Shown in pieces: positions 47,410 through 55,794 of a DNA stretch of 64,000 nucleotides. Source of the stretch: Demequina zhanjiangensis. Its GTDB lineage: Bacteria; Actinomycetota; Actinomycetes; Actinomycetales; Demequinaceae. Numbering within the stretch: position 1 is the first letter of the stretch; each line of letters opens with the position of its first letter. The position numbers were made by a program, and so were the translations under genes. Under the pieces are notes generated by a model, which worked only from the letters and a program-made list of their open reading frames with translations, did no database searches and was not told where the DNA came from. The DNA lies in the NCBI RefSeq assembly GCF_030418315.1, contig NZ_JAUHPV010000004.1, positions 186,001 through 250,000 of the forward strand. The letters are read 5' to 3'.

Positions 47410-47934
47410 ATGAACAAGGCGCCCGACACCGGCGACAGCACGTCGTCAGCGACCGCCCCGCCGCCCTCCGGCGATCCCCTCGCCGACCCCACGATCGGCG
47501 CCGCGATCCTCGCCTCCCGCTCGCTTCTCGGCTTCGTCGCCCGTTCGCTCGCACCTGTGCTCGAGGAGCTCACGCTCGTCCAGTTCCGCATCCTGGTCGT
47601 GCTCGAGACGGCGGAACCCGCACGCATGGCTGACCTCGCCGAGAGCGTCGGCGTGCACCCGTCCACGCTCAGCCGCACCGTCGACCGCCTCGCCGCAGGG
47701 GGCTGGGTCGAGCGGGTGCCCGTGGAAGGCAATCGGCGCGAGGTACATGTGGAGCGGACCGAGAAGGCCCGGGAGCTCGTCGCCGAGGTCACCCGCCGTC
47801 GCCGTGCCGAGATCGCCGCGGCGCTCACCTCGCTTCCGCCCGAGGACCGCGAGAAGGTCCGCGAGGGCATGGAGCTGTTCGCCGCCGCCGCCGGAGAGGC
47901 CGCACCCGGCGAGCTCCTCGAGCTCGGCCTGTAG
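47410..47934 (+). CDS. MarR-family transcriptional regulator
   Basis: A 174-residue winged-helix repressor. After a disordered Pro/Ser-rich N-terminus of 30 residues come the dimerisation helix and the HTH-wing: MADLAESVGVHPSTLSRTVDRLAAGGWVERVPVEGNRREVHVERT. The start at 47410 is set by the TACGGT box 6 nt upstream. It lies between the divergent ClC gene and a codirectional ABC exporter 88 nt downstream, a common arrangement for regulators of efflux. It may repress both and itself. Confidence 0.88.
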   Translation: MNKAPDTGDSTSSATAPPPSGDPLADPTIGAAILASRSLLGFVARSLAPVLEELTLVQFRILVVLETAEPARMADLAESVGVHPSTLSRTVDRLAAGGWVERVPVEGNRREVHVERTEKARELVAEVTRRRRAEIAAALTSLPPEDREKVREGMELFAAAAGEAAPGELLELGL

Positions 47935-47990
47935 CCGCGTCCGCCCGCCCAGGCGACGGGAATGGTTCCTGACGCCGTCCCGTTGCGCCG

Positions 47991-47996
47991 TACGCT
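47991..47996 (+). promoter_or_regulatory. -10 box TACGCT of the ABC exporter gene
   Basis: It predicts a start near 48003 and a short leader that holds GAAGAGG (48012-48018) before ATG 48023. Confidence 0.45.
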
Positions 47997-48022
47997 GACT
48001 CCCTGAGCAGAGAAGAGGTCGC

Positions 48023-49897
48023 ATGGGTCCCGGTGGTGGCGGTCGCAGACTCGTGCGCAACGAGGACGAGGCGCGACGCGAGATCGCGGAGGCGCCCCGA
48101 ATCCCCGACCTGTGGAAGCGGATCGGCGCGCTCTTCGTCCCGTACCGCGGGCACCTGATCCTGACGGCGGTGCTCGTCATCGCCGCCTCCGGCGCGGCCG
48201 TGATCCCGCCGCTGATCGTGCAGCGGGTCTTCGACGAGGCGCTGTTCCCCACCGACGCCTCCGGCACCGTGGGCAGCCCCGACATGGGGCTGCTCGTCGA
48301 GCTCGTGGCCGTCATGATCGGCATCTTCATCGCTGCCGCAGCGCTCGGTGTGTGGCAGACCTACGTGACCTCGACCGTCGGCAACCGCGTCACGGGTGAC
48401 CTGCGCGTCCGCCTGTTCACCCGCCTGCAGTCGATGGAGCTCGGGTTCTTCACCCGCACCAAGACGGGCATCATCCAGTCGCGGCTCCAGAACGACGTGG
48501 GCGGCGTCTCCAACGTGCTCACCACATTCGTCCAGACCATCGTCGGCAACGTCGTCACCGTCGCGGCGAGCCTGGTGGCGATGATCGTGCTCGACTGGCG
48601 CCTCACCCTGCTCGCCGTGATCCTCATGCCCGCGCTCGTCGTGGTGCAGCGGCGCGTCGGCCTGATCCGGCAGCGCATCGCGGCGCGCACGCAGGAGAGC
48701 CTGTCCGAGATGACGGCCATCACGCAGGAGACGCTCTCGGTCAGCGGCATCCTGCTGTCGAAGACCTACAACCGACAGCGCTTCGAGACCGCCCGCTACT
48801 CAGATGAGAACAGCAACCAGGTGCGGCTCCAGGTTCAGCAGGCGATGTCGGGGCAGTGGTTCTTCGGACTCGTGAGCATCGTCATGTCGTCGGTGCCCGC
48901 CGTCGTCTACCTGGCCGCCGGATGGCTGATCTGGTCGGGCTCTCCCGACGCGGCCGGCGGCGCCCTGTCCGCGGGAACCATCGTCGCGTTCACCACGTTG
49001 CAGGCGCGGCTGCTGTTCCCGCTCATGGCGCTCATGCGCGTCGCGCTCGAGGTGCAGACCTCCAAGGCGTTGTTCGCGCGCATCTTCGAGTACCTGGACC
49101 TCGCGCCCGCGATCTCGGACCGACCCGGGGCGATCGACGTCGCCGACGCTCCGGGCCCGATGGGCCGGATCGAGTTCCGTGACGTCGGCTTCCGCTACCC
49201 GGGTTCCAGGGCCGACGCCGCGCCGACGCTGTCGGGCGTCACCTTCACGGCGGAGCCGGGGACGACGCATGCGTTCGTCGGTCCGTCGGGCGCGGGCAAG
49301 ACCACGGTGGTCTATCTCGCGGCCCGCCTCCACGAGGCGACCGAGGGGTCCGTCGTGTTCGCGGGAGCGGACGTGCGCGACCTGACCCAGGAGTCCGTGG
49401 TGGATCGGATCGGGGTCGTCACGCAGGAGACGTACCTGTTCCACGACACCATCGCCGCCAATCTCCGCTACGCCAGGCCGGACGCGACGGACGCCGAGCT
49501 CGAGCGGGCGTGCCGCGCGGCGAACATCCATGACACGATCCTCGGCTTCGAGGACGGCTACGCCACGATCGTGGGGGAGCGCGGGTATCGGCTCTCCGGT
49601 GGCGAGAAGCAGCGCATCGCGATCGCGCGCGTGCTGCTGAAGGACCCGCCCGTGCTGCTGCTCGACGAGGCGACCAGCGCGCTCGACACCGTCAGTGAGC
49701 GCGTGGTTCAGGAGGCGCTCGACAACGCCGCCCAGGGCCGCACCACCCTCGTCGTCGCGCACCGGCTCTCCACCGTCGCCGATGCCGACGTCATCCACGT
49801 GGTCCAGGGAGGACGCATCGTCGAGTCCGGCTCCCACGACGACCTCGTCGCGCGCGCCGGCGTCTACGCGGAGCTCGCCGCGGCGCAGCGTCGTTAG
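48023..49897 (+). CDS. ABC exporter, fused membrane and ATPase domains
   Basis: A 624-residue half-transporter of the multidrug/lipid exporter type. Six membrane helices lie in residues about 40-345. The ATPase domain from about 390 has Walker A GPSGAGKTT, Q-loop VTQETYLFHDTIAANLRYA, signature LSGGEKQRIAIARVL, Walker B VLLLDEATSALD and the H-loop His in VVAHRLSTVADAD. A complete set of catalytic residues suggests a working homodimer. The MarR gene just upstream suggests drug- or stress-linked export. Confidence 0.9.
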   Translation: MGPGGGGRRLVRNEDEARREIAEAPRIPDLWKRIGALFVPYRGHLILTAVLVIAASGAAVIPPLIVQRVFDEALFPTDASGTVGSPDMGLLVELVAVMIGIFIAAAALGVWQTYVTSTVGNRVTGDLRVRLFTRLQSMELGFFTRTKTGIIQSRLQNDVGGVSNVLTTFVQTIVGNVVTVAASLVAMIVLDWRLTLLAVILMPALVVVQRRVGLIRQRIAARTQESLSEMTAITQETLSVSGILLSKTYNRQRFETARYSDENSNQVRLQVQQAMSGQWFFGLVSIVMSSVPAVVYLAAGWLIWSGSPDAAGGALSAGTIVAFTTLQARLLFPLMALMRVALEVQTSKALFARIFEYLDLAPAISDRPGAIDVADAPGPMGRIEFRDVGFRYPGSRADAAPTLSGVTFTAEPGTTHAFVGPSGAGKTTVVYLAARLHEATEGSVVFAGADVRDLTQESVVDRIGVVTQETYLFHDTIAANLRYARPDATDAELERACRAANIHDTILGFEDGYATIVGERGYRLSGGEKQRIAIARVLLKDPPVLLLDEATSALDTVSERVVQEALDNAAQGRTTLVVAHRLSTVADADVIHVVQGGRIVESGSHDDLVARAGVYAELAAAQRR

Positions 49898-49960
49898 TGT
49901 CACCGAGCGCCACCCCGCGGGCCTAGGGTGAGAGGGACGACGCCGTCGAAAGGGGCAGAG

Positions 49961-51640
49961 GTGAGCAGCGACTGGTGGAAGTCCGCCGTGGTGTACCAGA
50001 TCTATCCGCGGAGCTTCCAGGACTCCAACGGTGACGGCATCGGCGACCTCAACGGGATCCGTCAGCGGCTCGACTACCTCCACGACCTGGGAGTCGACGT
50101 CCTGTGGCTGTCGCCCATCTACGAGTCGCCGCACGCCGACAACGGCTACGACATCTCCGACTACCAGGCGATCGACCCCTCGTTCGGCAGCATGGCCGAC
50201 TTCGACGCCCTGCTCGCCGAGGTCCATGAGCGCGACATGCGGCTTGTCATGGACCTGGTGGTCAACCACACCTCCGACGAGCACCCTTGGTTCCTCGAGT
50301 CGCAGGCGTCCAAGCGCAGCGCCAAGCGGGACTGGTACTGGTGGAGCCCGCCGCGGCCCGAGTACAGCCTCGGCCAGGAGGGCGGCGAGCCCACCAATTG
50401 GCGCAGCTTCTTCTCCGGTCCCGTCTGGGAGCCGCACGAGGACTCCGGCGAGTACTACCTGCACCTGTTCCACAAGAAGCAGCCCGACCTCAACTGGGAG
50501 AACCCGGAGGTCCGCCAGGCCGTCTACACGATGATGAGCTGGTGGCTCGACAAGGGCGTCGACGGCTTCCGCATGGACGTCATCAACCTCATCTCCAAGG
50601 TGCTTCCGCTCCAGGACGGCGCGCCGGGCGCGGGCGGGCTCGGCAACGGCTTCCCCCTGTACGCCTGCGGCCCACGCATGCATGAGTTCCTGCAGGAGAT
50701 GCACCGCGAGGTGTTCGACGGCCGCGACGCGGAGCTCCTCACCGTCGGCGAGATGCCCGGCGTGACGCCCGAGGACGCGCTGCTCGTCACCGATCCCGAC
50801 AGGCGTGAGCTGGACATGGTGTTCCAGTTCGACCACGTGGACGTGGACCACGGGCCCGGGGGCAAGTTCGACGTGCAGCCGCTCGACCTGGTGCGGCTCA
50901 AGTCGATCCTGGGCCGTTGGCAGTCCGAGCTCGGCGAGCGCGGCTGGAACAGCCTCTACTGGGACAACCACGATCAGCCGCGCGTCGTCTCCCGCTTCGG
51001 CGACGACGGCGAGCACCGCGCCCGGTCCGCCAAGGCGCTCGCGGCCGTGCTCCACCTCATGCGCGGCACCCCGTACATCTACCAGGGCGAGGAGCTCGGC
51101 ATGACGAACGCCGGGCTCGCGACCATCGACGACTACCGCGACGTCGAGAGCCTCAACGCGTACGACGAGCTGCGCGCCCAGGGGTGGACGGACGCGAAGG
51201 TCATCGAGGGCCTGCAGGCGATGAGTCGCGACAACGCGCGCACGCCGGTCCAGTGGGACGCGTCGCCTCATGCGGGTTTCACGACGGGCACGCCGTGGCT
51301 CAAGGTGACCGGCAACCACACATGGCTCAACGCCGCCGCGCAGGTGGACGACTCGGACTCGGTGTGGGCGTTCTATCGTGAGCTGATCGCGTTCCGGCAT
51401 GCCGAGCCGGTCGTCGCCCATGGCGACTTCCAGATGCTGATGCCCGAGGACCCGCAGGTCTTCGCCTACCGTCGTGCGCTCGACGGCGTGGTCCTTACGG
51501 TTGTCGCCAACCTGTCCGGCCAGACGGCTGAGGTCGACGGCTCGGTCGGTGGGGGAGAGCTCGTGCTCGGCAACATCGACGGCGCCTCGTCAGAGGGGCC
51601 GCTCGCGCCCTGGGAGGTGCGGGTCCTCCGCTCCGCCTAG
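49961..51640 (+). CDS. GH13 alpha-glucosidase / oligo-1,6-glucosidase
   Basis: A 559-residue glycoside hydrolase with no signal peptide, so it acts on imported malto- or isomalto-oligosaccharides. GH13 conserved regions are visible: DLVVNHTSDEHPWF, DGFRMDVINLISK (nucleophile Asp), TVGEMPG (acid/base Glu) and WDNHDQPR. The calcium-type loop DSNGDGIGDLNGI is near residue 21. GTG 49961 has AAAGGGG upstream. A TAGGGT box at 49924-49929 rules out the GTG at 49928, which overlaps it. It could share metabolism with malQ. Confidence 0.9.
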   Translation: MSSDWWKSAVVYQIYPRSFQDSNGDGIGDLNGIRQRLDYLHDLGVDVLWLSPIYESPHADNGYDISDYQAIDPSFGSMADFDALLAEVHERDMRLVMDLVVNHTSDEHPWFLESQASKRSAKRDWYWWSPPRPEYSLGQEGGEPTNWRSFFSGPVWEPHEDSGEYYLHLFHKKQPDLNWENPEVRQAVYTMMSWWLDKGVDGFRMDVINLISKVLPLQDGAPGAGGLGNGFPLYACGPRMHEFLQEMHREVFDGRDAELLTVGEMPGVTPEDALLVTDPDRRELDMVFQFDHVDVDHGPGGKFDVQPLDLVRLKSILGRWQSELGERGWNSLYWDNHDQPRVVSRFGDDGEHRARSAKALAAVLHLMRGTPYIYQGEELGMTNAGLATIDDYRDVESLNAYDELRAQGWTDAKVIEGLQAMSRDNARTPVQWDASPHAGFTTGTPWLKVTGNHTWLNAAAQVDDSDSVWAFYRELIAFRHAEPVVAHGDFQMLMPEDPQVFAYRRALDGVVLTVVANLSGQTAEVDGSVGGGELVLGNIDGASSEGPLAPWEVRVLRSA

Positions 51641-51664
51641 CCGCCCGGGTGCCCGGAAAGCAGA

Positions 51665-51700
51665 AAGGCGGGAACGGACCATGGGGTCCGCTCCCGCCTT
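51665..51700. terminator. Strong hairpin between GH13 gene and the Cys-rich peptide gene
   Basis: AAGGCGGGA-A-CGGACC pairs with GGTCCG-C-TCCCGCCTT around ATGG, 15 pairs with one mismatch. It serves the + strand glucosidase and the minus-strand peptide gene. Confidence 0.7.
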
Positions 51701-51726
51701 CCGGCTAGAAAGTCTTCAGGGTCGAG

Positions 51727-51834
51727 CTACTCGCCGCAGCCGCAGCCTCCGCAGGCGCAACCGCCCGACGTGTCTTCAGCAGCAGCCTTGTCAGCGGTGA
51801 GCTCGATCAGGTCGATGCTCGTCTTCTCTGCCAT
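51727..51834 (-). CDS. 35-residue Cys-rich micro-protein
   Basis: A short ORF starting at ATG 51834 with AGAGGAG six bases upstream. The first 22 residues are a charged helical stretch (MAEKTSIDLIELTADKAAAE), then DTSGG, then the end CACGGCGCGE with four cysteines in a C-x-C-x2-C-x-C pattern. It is followed 27 nt later by the terminator. The good ribosome-binding site, its own palindromic leader and the terminator argue that it is real. Metal binding (metallothionein-like) or a ribosomally made, modified peptide precursor with a GG cleavage site are the two readings; no modification enzymes are nearby. Confidence 0.7.
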   Translation of the reverse strand: MAEKTSIDLIELTADKAAAEDTSGGCACGGCGCGE

Positions 51835-51861
51835 AGAGTGCTCCTCTCGTCCGGGTAGGGG

Positions 51862-51873
51862 CCCCGATCGGGG
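51862..51873. promoter_or_regulatory. Palindrome in the leader of the Cys-rich peptide gene
   Basis: CCCCGATCGGGG is a perfect palindrome between a TATCGT -10-like box (near 51897-51892, minus strand) and the ribosome-binding site. It could bind a regulator or form an RNA hairpin. The rest of the gap 51874-51977 shows nothing else. Confidence 0.4.
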
Positions 51874-51977
51874 TCCGTCCTGACACGATACGCCTCGGTC
51901 GCCGAAAAGTGGAACACCGAGTGCAGTTCACCACGCCGGGGTGGCGCGAAAGCGTGCCAGCCACCCCGGTCGTGACG

Positions 51978-53915
51978 TCACCAGATGCTGACGCGCTCCG
52001 CGGGATCGAGCCACAGCGCGTCGTCGGCGCCCACCTCGAAGGCCTCGTACCAGGCGTTCATGTTGCGCACGATGCCGTTGACGCGGAACTCGCTGGGCGA
52101 GTGCGGGTCGGTGTTGAGCCGCGTGATGAGGGCCTCGTCGCGGACCTTCATGCGCTCGGTGAGCGCGTAGCCCACGAAGAAGCGCTGCAGCGCGGTGAGG
52201 CCGCCCAGCTCGGGAGCCTCCTCGATCGGGTGACCCAGCGCGATCGCGTACGCCTTCAGAGCGATCTCCACGCCCGCCAGGTCGCCGATGTTCTCGCCGA
52301 TGGTCAGCGCACCGATGACGCGGTGGTCGTCGGACAGCTGGGCGGGTGAGTAGCCGTCGTACTGGGAGATGAGGACGCTCGTGCGCTCGGTGAACGCCGT
52401 GCGGTCGGCCTCGGTCCACCAGTCGTCCAGCTTGCCCGTGCCGTCGTACTTGGAGCCCTGGTCGTCGAAGCCGTGGCCGATCTCGTGTCCGATCACGGAG
52501 CCGATGCCGCCGTAGTTGACCGCGTCGTCGGCGCTGGGGTGGAAGAACGGGGGCTGCAGGATGGCCGCAGGGAACACGATCTCGTTGGCGACCGGCAGGT
52601 AGTACGCGTTGACGGTCTGCGGGGTCATGAGCCACTCGGAGCGGTCGACCGGCTTGCCGATCTTGTTCCACTCCCAGTCCTCCTCGAAGGCCGACGCGGC
52701 GCGCACGTTGCCCACCAGGTCGTCGGCGGCCAGCTCGAGGCCCGTGTAGTCGCGCCACTTGTCGGGGTAGCCGATCTTGGGCGTGAACTTGCCGAGCTTG
52801 TCCAGCGCGCGCTCGCGGGTCTCCTCCGTCATCCACTCGAGCGACGTGATCGACTGGCGGTACGCCTCGATGAGGTTGGCCACGAGCGCGTCCATGTGGC
52901 GCTTGTGGTCCGGCGGGAAGTGACGTGCGACGTACTCCTGGCCCACGAGCTCGCCGAGCACGGCCTCCACGAGGCCGACGCCGCGCTTCCACCGCTCGCG
53001 CTGGACCGGAGCCCCGGACAGCACGGTGCCGTAGAAGTCGAAGTTCGCCTTGGAGATCTCCTCCGTCAGGTACGGCGCGCGGGAGTTCACGACGCGCCAG
53101 CGCAGGTACGCCTTCCACGCGCCGACGTCGGTGGCCTCCCAGGCCGCCGCGATGCCGGTGAAGCAGTCGGGCTCGCTGACGACGAGCAGCTCGTGCGCGG
53201 CCTCGGGGACCTGCGCGGCGTCGGCCCAGCCGGCCCAGTCGAAGCCGGGGGCATCCGCCGCGAGCGAGGTGAGGGTTGCAGGGTTGTAGGTGAGCTCGGC
53301 CTCACGCGTCTTCACCACGTCCCAGTGGTGCGACGCGATCGTGGTCTCGAGCGCCATCACCTGCTCCGCAGAGAACGCGACGCCGGTGAGCGAGGCCATG
53401 CGGTCGATGTGTGCCACGTACTTCTCACGGGTCGCGGCGTGCGCGTCCTCGCGGTAGTACGCCTCGTCGGGAAGCCCGAGCCCGCTCTGCGACATGTAGA
53501 CCACGTTGCGGTCAGGGTCGGCCTTGTCTGCGAACACGTAGTAGCCGACGAGCCCGGTCACGCCGCTGCGCTGCAGCGCACCGACGACGCGTGCGAGCGA
53601 CGCGTGGTCCGTCGCGGAGTCGATGAGCGCGAGGTCCTCGTCGAGCGGGCTCGTGCCGAGCTCGGCCGCGCGGTCGACGTCCATGAAGCTGGCGTACAGC
53701 GCACCGATCTGCGAGTCGGTGTCCGCCTCCTCGATGATGACCCTGACCTGCTTCTCCGCCTCGTCGCGCAGCGTGTAGAACGAGCCGTCGGCCGACCTGT
53801 CGTCGGGGATGACATGCTCCTCCTCCCACACTCCGTTCACGTAGCGGAAGAAGTCGTCCTGCGGACGGACCTTCGTGGAGAACTCGTCGACATCGATCCC
53901 TGAGCGCTTCGTCAT
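51978..53915 (-). CDS. pepO: M13-family zinc endopeptidase (PepO/neprilysin-like)
   Basis: A 645-residue metallopeptidase that cleaves short peptides. The zinc motif is GHEIGHGFDD (about residue 475), with the downstream ligand motif ENIGDLAG, the substrate motif NAYY and a C-terminal tryptophan (VSIW). There is no signal peptide, unlike neprilysin, so it is cytoplasmic like lactococcal PepO. ATG 53915 is decided by TAGGGT (53923-53928) 7 nt upstream. The Cys-rich peptide gene follows 143 nt downstream on the same strand. Confidence 0.93.
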   Translation of the reverse strand: MTKRSGIDVDEFSTKVRPQDDFFRYVNGVWEEEHVIPDDRSADGSFYTLRDEAEKQVRVIIEEADTDSQIGALYASFMDVDRAAELGTSPLDEDLALIDSATDHASLARVVGALQRSGVTGLVGYYVFADKADPDRNVVYMSQSGLGLPDEAYYREDAHAATREKYVAHIDRMASLTGVAFSAEQVMALETTIASHHWDVVKTREAELTYNPATLTSLAADAPGFDWAGWADAAQVPEAAHELLVVSEPDCFTGIAAAWEATDVGAWKAYLRWRVVNSRAPYLTEEISKANFDFYGTVLSGAPVQRERWKRGVGLVEAVLGELVGQEYVARHFPPDHKRHMDALVANLIEAYRQSITSLEWMTEETRERALDKLGKFTPKIGYPDKWRDYTGLELAADDLVGNVRAASAFEEDWEWNKIGKPVDRSEWLMTPQTVNAYYLPVANEIVFPAAILQPPFFHPSADDAVNYGGIGSVIGHEIGHGFDDQGSKYDGTGKLDDWWTEADRTAFTERTSVLISQYDGYSPAQLSDDHRVIGALTIGENIGDLAGVEIALKAYAIALGHPIEEAPELGGLTALQRFFVGYALTERMKVRDEALITRLNTDPHSPSEFRVNGIVRNMNAWYEAFEVGADDALWLDPAERVSIW

Positions 53916-53922
53916 GACTCTC

Positions 53923-53928
53923 ACCCTA
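53923..53928 (-). promoter_or_regulatory. Leaderless -10 box TAGGGT of pepO
   Basis: TAGGGT, seven bases, ATG 53915. Confidence 0.6.
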
Positions 53929-53969
53929 GGGGGAGGGTCCGACGGGGTCGGCCAGGTTTCGCTGTCGGC

Positions 53970-55223
53970 CTAGAAATGGAAGTTGCCTGCGGGCAGGACG
54001 TCTCCTTGGAGTGCGCGCGACAGCTCGGTGACCGCCCCGGGACGACGTTCACGCACCTGCCCCGCGTCGTACAGCGAGGCGAGGGTGACACCGCCGAGGT
54101 ACAGCGACGAGAGCTGCTGGATGGTGAGGTCCAGGTCCGCCTCGTCGGGCGCCACGTCGCTGCGCTCGAGAGCGCCGTCGCCGTCGGCCGCGGTGGTGAG
54201 CCGCCACACTCCTGCGTTCTCAGGGAGCACGGTGTCGGTGAGCGCGAAGGTGACGGACGCGTCGGCCCCGTACGAGCGGGCCTCGAGGCACGCCTTGACG
54301 TCCAGCAGTCGTGCCCAGATGCCGTCGTAGACGTGCTTCACGACGCCGCGATGTGGGCCGATCAGCCGCAGCAGCGGGTGGTCCAGCGTGAAGTTCTCCG
54401 CCTCCACCTTGGCCGACAGGTCGATCGATGTGAGCACGGACCACAGGCGCCGCTCCGCCGCGGGGGAGAGGGCACCGTGGAAGCCCACGTGGACCACGTC
54501 TCCCGGCACGCCGCCCTCCCACTTGCTCTGGCGTCGGAACGCCGCGGCAGCGACAGGAGTGTCGCCATCGCGCACGATCACCACGCGGCGGGGCTCCTTC
54601 TCGCCGCGGCCGTGCACCGCGTCCGACGTGTGCCAGCGCAGCACCTCCTCGTCCATGAGCGCGCTGCCCGGCCGCGTCATCCCCGCGACGACCGCGGCCA
54701 TGAGCGGGCCGTGCTCCCCGGGGATGAGCGTCTCGATCTCGACCGACAGCTCCTCCGAGCCCTCGACCTCGGCGAGCTCGACGCCGCGTCCGACCGACAG
54801 CTCCGCCACCTCGCTCACCATGCCGTAGCCGAAACGTCCGTAGATGCCCTGCTCGGCCGCCCATAGCGTCGACATGATCGCGCCCTGCTCCTTCGCCACC
54901 GCGAAGTGGTCGGCGATCATGCGGGTCAGCAGTCCGCGACGCCGGTGCGCCGCGTGGACGCCCACGATGGTGAGCCCCAGGTTCGGGATCCGTGCCCCGC
55001 CGGGCACGACGGTCGGATTGTCGAAGGCGGAGTAGGTGCCGCGATACCGGCCCGTCGCGATCTCCTCGACGACGCGGGTGCGGCGCCACGGCAGCCAGCT
55101 GTCAGACGCCGCCTCGTCGCCCGCGGCCACGCCCTCCGCGAAGGCGAAGCCCAGCAGGTCGTTCACCTCGCGCTTGCGGTCCTCGGTGGGCGTGACGAGG
55201 CGATAGGTCGAATCGAAGTCCAT
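53970..55223 (-). CDS. Eis-like GNAT N-acetyltransferase
   Basis: A 417-residue protein with two GNAT modules and a C-terminal sterol-carrier-like domain. The acetyl-CoA loop VHAAHRRRGLLTRM is near residue 94, followed by WAAEQGIYGRFGYGMVSEV, the Eis hallmark with the general-acid Tyr. The protein ends GNFHF, with the terminal carboxylate acting as base in Eis. Mycobacterial Eis acetylates aminoglycosides and host or nucleoid proteins; the substrate here is unknown. ATG 55223 fits the family N-terminus. Confidence 0.88.
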   Translation of the reverse strand: MDFDSTYRLVTPTEDRKREVNDLLGFAFAEGVAAGDEAASDSWLPWRRTRVVEEIATGRYRGTYSAFDNPTVVPGGARIPNLGLTIVGVHAAHRRRGLLTRMIADHFAVAKEQGAIMSTLWAAEQGIYGRFGYGMVSEVAELSVGRGVELAEVEGSEELSVEIETLIPGEHGPLMAAVVAGMTRPGSALMDEEVLRWHTSDAVHGRGEKEPRRVVIVRDGDTPVAAAAFRRQSKWEGGVPGDVVHVGFHGALSPAAERRLWSVLTSIDLSAKVEAENFTLDHPLLRLIGPHRGVVKHVYDGIWARLLDVKACLEARSYGADASVTFALTDTVLPENAGVWRLTTAADGDGALERSDVAPDEADLDLTIQQLSSLYLGGVTLASLYDAGQVRERRPGAVTELSRALQGDVLPAGNFHF

Positions 55224-55269
55224 GGCGCCAGTGAACCACTGAGAGTCGAGGATCGCCCGCCGACGCTGG

Positions 55270-55275
55270 CATGAT
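55270..55275 (+). promoter_or_regulatory. Leaderless -10 box CATGAT of rpiB
   Basis: CATGAT, six bases, ATG 55282. No Shine-Dalgarno sequence is seen. Confidence 0.5.
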
Positions 55276-55281
55276 GGGGAT

Positions 55282-55731
55282 ATGCGTCTCCACATCGCCG
55301 CGGACCACGCCGGGTTCGAGCTCAAGCAGCACCTCATCCAGCACTTCAGCGACCAGGGCCACGACGTCGTGGACCACGGCGCGTTCGAGTACGACGCGCA
55401 GGACGACTACCCGCCGTTCTGCATCTCCGCAGCGGAGGCCGTCCTCGAGGCGCCGGGCGACCTGGGCATCGTGATCGGTGGCTCGGGCAACGGCGAGCAG
55501 CTCGCCGCCAACCGGGTCTCCGGGATTCGGGCCGCTCTCATCTGGTCGGAGGAGACCGCACGGCTGGCCCGGCAGCACAACGACGCGCAGATCGGATCGA
55601 TCGGGGCGCGCATGCACTCGCTCGAGGAGGCGACAGCGATCGCCGACGCGTTCGTCGGCGAGCCGTTCAGCGGCGACGCGCGGCACCAGCGCCGCATCGA
55701 CCTGATGCTCGACTACGAGGCGAAGGCCTGA
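55282..55731 (+). CDS. rpiB: Ribose-5-phosphate isomerase B family protein
   Basis: A 149-residue RpiB/LacAB sugar-phosphate isomerase that interconverts ribose 5-phosphate and ribulose 5-phosphate in the pentose phosphate pathway. It shows HIAADHAGFELK at the N-terminus and the anion hole GGSGNGEQLAANR. At the position of the usual catalytic Cys of many RpiB proteins the sequence GIVIGGSGNGEQ has none, as in the actinobacterial/mycobacterial subgroup that uses Glu. It is monocistronic. Confidence 0.9.
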   Translation: MRLHIAADHAGFELKQHLIQHFSDQGHDVVDHGAFEYDAQDDYPPFCISAAEAVLEAPGDLGIVIGGSGNGEQLAANRVSGIRAALIWSEETARLARQHNDAQIGSIGARMHSLEEATAIADAFVGEPFSGDARHQRRIDLMLDYEAKA

Positions 55732-55747
55732 GCCGTCCCGCCTGCCA

Positions 55748-55769
55748 GTGGGCGCGTGCACGCGCCCAC
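55748..55769. terminator. Palindromic terminator between rpiB and REC-EAL gene
   Basis: A 22-nt perfect palindrome with arms GTGGGCGCGTG and CACGCGCCCAC lies between the convergent stops. Confidence 0.5.
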
Positions 55770-55794
55770 CCTGTGAAGGGCCGCTGAGGCCCGG

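Noticed and set aside
51727-51834. Calling the Cys-rich ORF a lanthipeptide or thiazole peptide precursor outright.
   Set aside because: No modification, protease or immunity genes lie nearby; the neighbouring M13 peptidase is a common housekeeping enzyme, so only a small-protein call is made.
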